From NCBI RefSeq assembly GCF_900111155.1, contig NZ_FOGG01000044.1, positions 1-37,502 of the forward strand: a stretch of 37,502 nt of DNA, given 5' to 3'. Origin of the DNA: Pedobacter rhizosphaerae. Its GTDB lineage: Bacteria > Bacteroidota > Bacteroidia > Sphingobacteriales > Sphingobacteriaceae. This document shows positions 32,216 to 37,502 of the stretch, in pieces. Each line of letters starts with the position of its first letter. The stretch's first letter is position 1. A program made the position numbers and the translations under genes. The notes beneath the pieces are model-generated. The model searched no databases. It was not told the DNA's origin and saw only the letters and a list, made by a program, of their open reading frames with translations.

Positions 32216-32288
32216 TTGACTCAAATTGGAAAAACCATAGGAATTGCCCCATTACGGGGAATGAAAAGACAGCAAATAATTTGCTCTT

Positions 32289-32359
32289 ACTTTTCCCTTC
32301 GGCGGTACTAACCGCATCAGGTTCAAAGGGTATATCTCAGCACAAGGGCACCCCTAAAG
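32289..32359 (-). promoter_or_regulatory. TPP riboswitch (THI element)
   Basis: The minus strand carries the conserved aptamer pieces in order: GGGGTGCC, CTGAGA, ACCCTTTGAACCTGAT and GCGGTTAGTACCGCCGAAGG ending GAA. It switches the thiamin operon off when thiamin diphosphate is abundant. About 73 bases separate it from the thiS start. A weak GC hairpin at 32247-32259 followed by T5 may be the expression platform. Confidence 0.97.
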
Positions 32360-32366
32360 TTTTTTG

Positions 32367-32396
32367 TAAATGTATAAGATTAATCTATCCGAACAA
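32367..32396 (-). promoter_or_regulatory. Promoter of the thiamin operon
   Basis: On the minus strand TTG (32396-32394), exactly 19 bases, then TACATTTA (32374-32367), seven of eight to consensus. Transcription would begin near 32360, right at the 5' edge of the riboswitch aptamer. Confidence 0.75.
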
Positions 32397-32430
32397 AAAT
32401 TAATTTATTTTCTATGCTGATTACAACACA

Positions 32431-32464
32431 AAAATGGCTCTCCATATAAATGAAGAGCCATTTT
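32431..32464. terminator. Bidirectional hairpin terminator
   Basis: An 11-bp stem (AAAATGGCTCT 32431-32441, AGAGCCATTTT 32454-32464) with a 12-base loop. On the minus strand it ends transcription from the PepSY remnant; it shields the thiamin promoter. Confidence 0.8.
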
Positions 32465-32582
32465 GATTAAAAAATTTATTTTCCTGCCTATAAAAATTAA
32501 AAACAGGTAAAAACTGAAAATAAATCACTTCTATTTCAGTAAATAAACAGCATAAAACGCCTTAACAAACTAAAAAGGTCAT

Positions 32583-32861
32583 TTATTCTACTTCAACAAC
32601 TTCTGTTGGCTTAGTTACAGGCTTAGGATAAATTCTTTTAGGTACATTGCCCGTTTTTAACCCTGAAACCGGAATAGCATCCTTCTTTTTTCCCTTCTTT
32701 TTAAATTTCCTTCCATACCAGATTAAGAAACCTGTTATAGGTAAACTTGCTCCAATAAGGGAAGCTAAAAAAGCCAACACCTTACCCGGAAAGCCTAAAA
32801 TACTTCCTACGTGGATGTCGTAATTCATTTTTCTCAGTTTACCAGCTAAAGAAGCCGATAC
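32583..32861 (-). pseudogene. 3' remnant of a PepSY-associated membrane protein gene
   Basis: The frame is open from 32861. Before the first ATG (32828) it already reads ASLAGKLRK, and it continues MNYDIHVGSILGFPGKVLAF and LIGASLPITGFLIWYGRKFK. This is the C-terminal end of PepSY_TM proteins (about 380-500 residues), where it precedes the last transmembrane helix. Family resemblance continues upstream of the ATG until a stop at 32862-32864, after which only repeats follow. So at least 300 N-terminal residues are missing. Function is presumably lost; the parent family is linked to iron and siderophore uptake. Confidence 0.75.
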
Positions 32862-33348
32862 TTAAAGCGGAAGGCAGTTGGCAGTTTGCAGTTAGCAGTT
32901 TTCAATTTTCCGTTAAACAATTCATCAATTAAACAGTTAAACAACCCAGCAACCGATAATCCAATTGGCAGTTTTCAATTCACAGTTAGGCACTCAAACA
33001 ACTCCTGGATTAAACAGTTAGACGATTAAACAGTTAAACAACTCACCGACTGAACAACTCACCAACTAACCGACAGAGCAGTTGGCAGTTTTCAATTCAC
33101 AGTTAAACACTCAAACAACTCCCCGATTAAACAGTTAGACGATTAAGCATTAAGACAACTCACCGACTAACCGATTCACCAACTAACCGACAAAGCAGTT
33201 GGCAGTTTTCAATTCACAGTTAGACATTCAAACAACTCCCCGATTAAACAGTTAGACGATTAAACAGTTAAACAAACTCACCGACTAACCAATTGCACAT
33301 GTACTCCTCGAGAAGAGCCAGCATTACAAAAGACACTCCGTTATTTCC
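32829..33348. other. 520-base gap filled by tandem repeats
   Basis: The left end is the coding fringe of the PepSY remnant. From about 32870 to 33295 is a tandem repeat array (listed separately). From 33296 to 33348 there is nothing recognisable. Confidence 0.7.
32870..33295. repeat. 117-bp tandem repeat built from 7- and 8-base units
   Basis: GGCAGTTTTCAATTCACAGT recurs at 32967, 33084 and 33201, spaced exactly 117 bases; a degenerate earlier unit starts near 32876. Inside, 7-base units (CAGTTGG, CAGTTTT, CAATTCA) change to 8-base units ending in C (GATTAAAC, AGTTAGAC, GATTAAAC, AGTTAAAC, AACTCACC). The array abuts the broken end of the PepSY gene. No spacers, so not CRISPR. Confidence 0.9.
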
Positions 33349-33489
33349 TCAAAAATAATCCCGTCTCCTGTCCATCTTTCTTTTTTGAATGGAAGCAAAC
33401 AGTACCTTAATGGTTCCCCATACCAGTACTGCTCCAATAATTGAAGTTGCCAATAACATTCCTACATCTTCTGTATTAAGCCCTAGCAT
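33349..33489 (-). CDS. Small single-pass membrane protein candidate
   Basis: 46 residues, ATG at 33489 and TGA at 33349-33351. An acidic N-terminus (MLGLNTEDVG) is followed by one transmembrane helix (MLLATSIIGAVLVWGTIKVL) and a strongly basic tail (SIQKRKMDRRRDYF). This gives an N-out, C-in topology. It begins 12 bases after the stop of the DUF1015 gene, so it may be the third gene of the serC operon, or the first gene of the lost PepSY unit. Real-gene status is supported by the clean TM pattern and spacing only. Confidence 0.5.
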   Translation of the reverse strand: MLGLNTEDVGMLLATSIIGAVLVWGTIKVLFASIQKRKMDRRRDYF

Positions 33490-33501
33490 GCGTATTTTAT
33501 T

Positions 33502-34623
33502 TTAAAGTTGTTGATGTGCTGTTGGGTTATTTTTTATCGGTAATACGGCATTCATCATCATACCAGATGGAACTTTTGGTTCTATGTAAGTAGATTTTGG
33601 CGGTAAGAACGAAGCTCTTTTAGCATGGGAGATGAAATCGACGGTATCCATTTGATAAAGCGTAAAAGCGATCAGATCTGTATTCGATTCGATTTCTTCA
33701 ATCATTTTACTCCAGTTTTTATCGGGTACATTATTGAGTCTCTCATCGGTTTGTGGATCATCAATACCTAAAACAGGAGCTAAAATCTTGTGCTGTAGAA
33801 CCACCGAGTCTGGTTGCGACAACAATTCCCTTGTATTGGATTTTAAATCTAACTGATACCAAACAGATTGATAGTACATTCCAAGCCTATGTTTACGGTC
33901 GGGGCGATAGGGCACATTATTCGGAATGACTGAAATAAAATAATATTTTTCAATTTCCTTCAAAAAAGAACCGCTGCTTAAGGCCTTATCCAGGTTAATG
34001 ACGCGGTGGAAAGGGCTTATCGTAATCGCGTCCCATGGAACAAACAAAGTACTAATTCCTTGAAATTCTTCTGTTTTACCCAAATAAGCGGCCTCTAAAC
34101 GGTGGTGACCATCTGCTACATATATTTCTTCGAGTTTGCCTATACAATCGGATATCTCTTGAATAAGTTTAAGGTCTGTAATCTTCCAGATCGTATGCCC
34201 TAAACTATTCCAGGGTTGCTCCATTGGATCGATGTTCTGTTTAATCTGATCGATCAATACTTCCAAAGCCGCAATGGGTTGATGAACCATTACTACGGGA
34301 GATTTTTCCCATGATCTGTTTTTCCGATCATTTTTAATGGATTCTACCTTGTTACAGAGCGTTTGCTCATGTCCCTTGATAACCGATTCTGGTGTTAAAG
34401 CCAAATCAGTAAGTGCCCATATAGCCGATTTCAACAGGGTTCCTTTATTAAATTCATATAAGTAAAATGCCGGATTGGAATCTATGTGTACAGGGTTTGG
34501 GGCTAAGGATAGGTCGCGGTGCGAAACATATTCCTGCGACTTATCATCTGATAGTTTGGCAAGCAGTATTTCCAATGTTTGCACACTGGGATGAATAGCC
34601 GTTATGGGAGCAATTTTAACCAT
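33502..34623 (-). CDS. DUF1015 family protein
   Basis: 373 residues. The family's DGHHR box is present at 171-175 (YVADGHHRLEAAY), and the C-terminal PPKSTYIEPKVPSG is typical. Cytoplasmic, no signal peptide. DUF1015 genes commonly lie with serC/serA. The DGHHR box is like the ParB/SbnI-type fold used by free-serine kinases, so a serine-linked kinase or related role is possible, but this is inference. It starts 3 bases after the serC stop; clearly cotranscribed. serA is absent from the window. Confidence 0.85.
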   Translation of the reverse strand: MVKIAPITAIHPSVQTLEILLAKLSDDKSQEYVSHRDLSLAPNPVHIDSNPAFYLYEFNKGTLLKSAIWALTDLALTPESVIKGHEQTLCNKVESIKNDRKNRSWEKSPVVMVHQPIAALEVLIDQIKQNIDPMEQPWNSLGHTIWKITDLKLIQEISDCIGKLEEIYVADGHHRLEAAYLGKTEEFQGISTLFVPWDAITISPFHRVINLDKALSSGSFLKEIEKYYFISVIPNNVPYRPDRKHRLGMYYQSVWYQLDLKSNTRELLSQPDSVVLQHKILAPVLGIDDPQTDERLNNVPDKNWSKMIEEIESNTDLIAFTLYQMDTVDFISHAKRASFLPPKSTYIEPKVPSGMMMNAVLPIKNNPTAHQQL

Positions 34624-34626
34624 AAT

Positions 34627-35724
34627 TTAGGCAAGTTGGAGGGTTTGTTCTAATTTACGACTATTTTCAAATTGTTTCATTGCATTTACAAGAACTTCTA
34701 CGCTGGCAATTGGAAGTGCGTTATAAAGTGATGCCCTGAAGCCTCCTACTGTCCTGTATCCCTTAATCCCCACTAAGCCTAGCTCCTCTGCAAATTGCAA
34801 AAATGCTTTTTCAGTTGCTTCATCAATAGCTTTAAAGGTTACATTCATTCTTGACCGATGTGCAACATTGGCGGTTCCCTTAAATAGTGGATTCCGATCT
34901 ATCTCCTGGTAAAGCATATTGGCTTTTTTAATGTTCATTTTCTCTATGCCTTCTACCCCACCCTGATCTTTTAACCATAATAAATTAAGCATGGCCACAT
35001 AAATGGAAAATACAGGTGGTGTATTGTACATGCTATCATTGTCTCTAAAGACGCGATAATCCATCATTGCCGGCACTTCAGCCTTCACACTATCTAAGAA
35101 TTTATTTTTAGCTATAACCAGGGTCATGCCTGCTGGTCCCATATTTTTTTGTGCCCCCGCATAAATCAGATCGAAATCTCGCACATTTATTCTCCTCGAA
35201 AAAATATCTGACGACATATCACACACGAGTGGAATACCAAAACCAGGAAACTCAAACATTTCCGTTCCTTCTATGGTGTTATTTGAGGTGCAGTGCAGGT
35301 AAGCAACCCTTTGATCATTACTGGAATAATCGGGGATATAGGCATAGTTTTTATCTTTTGATGAGGCAATAATTTCTACTTCACCAAATAATCGGGCTTC
35401 TTTTATGGCCTTCTGTGCAAAGTATCCGGTGTCCAGGTATGCTGCCCGTGATTTTTTCTGTAAAAAATTCATAGGTACCATGGCAAACTGTGTACTTGCC
35501 CCTCCTTGTAAAAAAAGTACGGAATAATCGTTAGGCACATTTAAAAGTTCTCTTACCAATAACTGTGTTTTCCTGATTACATTTTCAAACGCTGCCGAGC
35601 GATGAGAAACTTCCAAAATAGAAAGACCAGAATCATTCCAGTTGATTACGGCATTTGCTGCCTGTTGCATAACCGATGGTGCCAAAATACATGGACCTGC
35701 TCCGAAGTTGTGTTTTTGCTGCAT
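34627..35724 (-). CDS. serC: Phosphoserine aminotransferase (SerC)
   Basis: 365 residues. The N-terminus KHNFGAGPCILAPSVMQQ and the SHRSAAFENVI motif are diagnostic. FLQGGASTQFAMVPMNFL forms the substrate and PLP-phosphate site. The PLP lysine is K193 (IYAGAQKNMGPAGMTLV). C-terminal VGGFRASLYNALPIASVEVL closes the fold. It converts 3-phosphohydroxypyruvate to phosphoserine in serine synthesis. The product also supplies vitamin B6 synthesis in some species. It is divergent from two Lrp/AsnC genes that may regulate it. Confidence 0.97.
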   Translation of the reverse strand: MQQKHNFGAGPCILAPSVMQQAANAVINWNDSGLSILEVSHRSAAFENVIRKTQLLVRELLNVPNDYSVLFLQGGASTQFAMVPMNFLQKKSRAAYLDTGYFAQKAIKEARLFGEVEIIASSKDKNYAYIPDYSSNDQRVAYLHCTSNNTIEGTEMFEFPGFGIPLVCDMSSDIFSRRINVRDFDLIYAGAQKNMGPAGMTLVIAKNKFLDSVKAEVPAMMDYRVFRDNDSMYNTPPVFSIYVAMLNLLWLKDQGGVEGIEKMNIKKANMLYQEIDRNPLFKGTANVAHRSRMNVTFKAIDEATEKAFLQFAEELGLVGIKGYRTVGGFRASLYNALPIASVEVLVNAMKQFENSRKLEQTLQLA

Positions 35725-36046
35725 TTTTTTTTATTGATTGGGATGATAAAAACTATAGCTTAAAGTTCAGTACTATAGCGTTTTACCGTAGATCAAATCT
35801 TTTTTTTGATAAAAAAAACTTTTTTAGAGGGGTTAAACCACTCAGAAATTTGGCCGAAACTAAATTGCGCTATTCTTTACAGAATTTAATTTTTTTAGCC
35901 TCCATATTAAACCCCCAATAAATGTATTTTTTACACTAAGCAAAAAGCAGTTCAAAACGCAAATTTTTACCTTACACTCCAAATTTTTAAGTATTTTAGC
36001 TTCATCCAAACTCAAATAAAAAACTATTTATATACACTAAGTAGCT
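35725..36046. other. 322-base divergent region between serC and the Lrp/AsnC genes
   Basis: AT-rich, with an A/T tract pair (TTTTTTTTGATAAAAAAAAC at about 35801-35821) that can fold or bend. ACACTAAG occurs at 35932 and again at 36033, just before the regulator gene. It must contain both promoters; none matches the consensus well enough to mark. Confidence 0.4.
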
Positions 36047-36517
36047 ATGGCAGAAGTGAAGAAGTTAGACCAGACAGATATCAGCATCCTTAACCTGCTT
36101 CAAAAGGATGGCTTACTTACTTACAAAGAAATTGCGGGAAAGTTAAAAAAGAGCATGACCCATATTGCCGAAAGGATTAAGCAATTAAAAACTGAGGGAT
36201 ACATTAAGAAAACGGTCGCCTTGGCTGATATTCAAAAACTTCGCAACTTATTTATTGCTTTCCCGCATATACAACTTACCAATCATTCTGAAGAAACCAT
36301 TAAAGCCTTTAAGAAAGAAATGACGGGATACCCACAGGTAATGGAATGTTACCATTTGACTGGACATTATGATTTTATGCTTAAAATTGTGATGCCGGAT
36401 ATGGTAGCGTACAATGAATTTTTAAGAGAAAAGATTGGAAGCCTCCCTTACATCGGAAATATTCAAAGTTTTTTAGTTCTTTCTGAGGTGATACACGAAA
36501 CTGCATATGAATTATAG
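36047..36517 (+). CDS. Lrp/AsnC family regulator (first of a tandem pair)
   Basis: 156 residues. HTH: KLDQTDISILNLLQKDGLLT and KEIAGKLKKSMTHIAERIKQ. Effector domain: VMECYHLTGHYDFMLKIVMP with the usual GHYDF pocket, and a C-terminus SFLVLSEVIHETAYEL. It shares layout and many residues with the following gene (VMEC-x-x-x-TG-x-YDF and QSF-x-VLSE in both), so the two are tandem paralogues. It is divergent from serC, a plausible target along with other amino-acid genes. Confidence 0.93.
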   Translation: MAEVKKLDQTDISILNLLQKDGLLTYKEIAGKLKKSMTHIAERIKQLKTEGYIKKTVALADIQKLRNLFIAFPHIQLTNHSEETIKAFKKEMTGYPQVMECYHLTGHYDFMLKIVMPDMVAYNEFLREKIGSLPYIGNIQSFLVLSEVIHETAYEL

Positions 36518-36675
36518 CCTCAAAAAGAGAATTTTAACACCAAAACAAACACAAACTTAAAAATTACAAACAATCAAGCTTGAATAAACCATATTTTTTA
36601 TGGTTATTTGTTATATTAATTCAAATTGTAATCCAAAAATTACTTCAAACAAACCATTTTATCATTTTTAAAGGT

Positions 36676-37140
36676 ATGCAAAACGAAATTGACAACGTTG
36701 ATCTTGGAATTCTTAGATTACTACAAAAGGATGCTTCCTTAACTAATAAGGAGTTGTCTTTTAAGCTCAACAAGTCTATTGCTACCATACATGAAAGAAT
36801 CAGGCGACTGAAGGAACAAGGTTACATCAAGAAAATTGTCGCCATTTTAGACCGTAAAAAGATCGACCGGAATCTCATTTCCTTTTCTCAGGTACTGTTG
36901 AATGACCATACCCAAAAAACACTCAATGAGTTTGAAGAACAGGTAACTAAGTTTCCTGAGGTAATGGAGTGTTTGCAAATGACTGGGGCATACGATTTCA
37001 TTTTAAGAATTGCAACCAAAGACATGGAGTCATACCATGATTTTTACCGAAACAAACTGGCAACGTTGGCTAATATTACCACTGTGCAGAGTTTCTTCGT
37101 GCTTTCCGAACCTAAGAGTGAAACAGCGTATCCTATTTAG
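36676..37140 (+). CDS. Lrp/AsnC family regulator (second of a tandem pair)
   Basis: 154 residues from the ATG at 36676; the 32-residue upstream extension (TTG at 36580) is a hydrophobic, non-family stretch and rejected. HTH: NVDLGILRLLQKDASLTNKE and LNKSIATIHERIRRLKEQGY. Effector domain: VMECLQMTGAYDFILRIATK, ending SFFVLSEPKSETAYPI. A tandem paralogue of the gene at 36047, 158 bases downstream, possibly forming heteromers, as some Lrp proteins do. Complete. Confidence 0.93.
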   Translation: MQNEIDNVDLGILRLLQKDASLTNKELSFKLNKSIATIHERIRRLKEQGYIKKIVAILDRKKIDRNLISFSQVLLNDHTQKTLNEFEEQVTKFPEVMECLQMTGAYDFILRIATKDMESYHDFYRNKLATLANITTVQSFFVLSEPKSETAYPI

Positions 37141-37502
37141 TGCTAATTCCAATATTAGTCCTGAGTCTCTAGTCGCTAGTCTGGAGTCTTGGGCGGATAT
37201 TCTTTGCAACGATATAGTAAACCGCGATTTTTTTACCACCTTAGGCACCTAAGTTTTTCATGCTGTATCTGCTTGACCGTAACACTTTTTTAGTCTGGAG
37301 TCAAGAGTCGTTAGTCTGGAGTGTTGGGTCCATATTTAGGCGCATAGCCCGTAACAAGCAACACTTTTTTAGCCCACAAATGTATCGTAGATCCAGCTCC
37401 CCTACTTTTCAAGGAGGGGGTGAGGTAGCAACTGCGTAGGCGGGGTGGTTTTTGTCTATACCACCCTGTCCGTAGAGTTAAGCGCAGCGCCTCTACGGAT
37501 TA
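37141..37502. repeat. Repeat-rich right end of the window
   Basis: Two short period-7 arrays (AGTCCTG AGTCTCT AGTCGCT AGTCTGG AGTCTTG near 37159-37193; AGTCTGG AGTCAAG AGTCGTT AGTCTGG near 37293-37320). They are followed by a REP-like composite: a GC-rich CTCCCCT/AGGAGGGG hairpin near 37397-37420, GGGTGGT/ACCACCC (37443-37466) and CCGTAGAG/CTCTACGG (37470-37498). No gene. Confidence 0.7.
37464..37502. repeat. Second copy of the 39-bp hairpin repeat (cut by the window end)
   Basis: Same as 14149-14187 with one difference (C/T at 37490 versus 14175). The stem is CCGTAGAG with CTCTACGG over a 13-base loop TTAAGCGCAGCGC. It reaches the last base of the window, so its extent is unknown. Confidence 0.85.

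Larger units (their letters stand above)
32216..32582. other. Thiamin operon leader and terminator region
   Basis: No gene. It holds the leader with a possible expression-platform hairpin (CCCC 32247-32250, GGGG 32256-32259), the riboswitch aptamer, the promoter and a bidirectional terminator (32431-32464). The rest to 32582 is the AT-rich tail of the PepSY remnant. Confidence 0.7.

Noticed and set aside
32870..33295. CRISPR-like array
   Set aside because: The repeats are contiguous with no unique spacers of constant length, and no cas genes are present; it is a tandem repeat of 117 bp.
36580..36675. N-terminal membrane helix on the second Lrp/AsnC regulator
   Set aside because: The extension depends on a TTG start and has no counterpart in the family; the ATG at 36676 gives a normal 154-residue protein.
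37030..37248. Minus-strand frame at the end of the second Lrp gene
   Set aside because: It is antisense to the regulator and then passes into period-7 repeats, which stay open in several frames by nature.

Overview
The window looks like a chromosomal segment from a Bacteroidota species of the family Sphingobacteriaceae, most likely Pedobacter or a close relative. The signs are AT-rich DNA, weak or absent Shine-Dalgarno sites, promoters of the Bacteroidota TTG-N19-TAnnTTTG kind, a PE-ligase-polymerase LigD, two DUF3606 proteins, Lrp/AsnC-EamA pairing and a thiS-thiC-thiE-thiG-thiH-thiF operon behind a TPP riboswitch. The genus is inferred from protein resemblance; no search was run. No prophage, integron or CRISPR array was seen.

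Layout. Positions 1-4131 (minus strand): small hypothetical genes, a Dabb-family protein, and a two-gene unit with a 57-residue DUF3606 protein directly ahead of the end-joining ligase LigD. 4231-12851: a GT87-type membrane glycosyltransferase, a second DUF3606 gene, then minus-strand enzymes (quinone oxidoreductase, beta-lactamase-like serine hydrolase, exported VOC protein, luciferase-like monooxygenase, two unknowns, exonuclease III, exported metallophosphoesterase). 12890-13062 holds a promoter-RNA-terminator unit that I read as a candidate 6S-like RNA. 13399-15862: a lipocalin lipoprotein, a repeat cluster containing a 140-bp palindromic element, and an EamA exporter divergent from its likely AsnC-type regulator.

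15873-24862 is rich in regulation: a lipoprotein, an overlapping sigma-like/anti-sigma pair, a lone receiver protein whose ribosome site lies in a hairpin, tRNA-Ser(UGA), a TMEM220-like membrane protein, a cold-shock-domain protein, a LytTR response regulator and LytS-type kinase with a tiny Thr/Ser-rich peptide gene between them on the opposite strand, a small membrane protein with a palindrome inside its promoter, an ECF sigma factor, and a PAS kinase/NarL regulator pair. 24944-32398: an exported esterase and the complete thiazole/HMP thiamin operon with its promoter and riboswitch. 32583-37502: the 3' remnant of a PepSY membrane protein beside a 117-bp tandem repeat, serC-DUF1015 with a small membrane ORF, two tandem Lrp/AsnC paralogues divergent from serC, and terminal repeats.

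The observations most worth following up are the LytTR-peptide-kinase cassette, the candidate 6S-like RNA, the degenerate repeats of period 7 at five intergenic places, the palindromic element flanked by 173-bp direct repeats carrying a copy of the eamA tail, the shared 39-bp hairpin at 14149 and 37464, and the hairpin over the start of the lone receiver gene.
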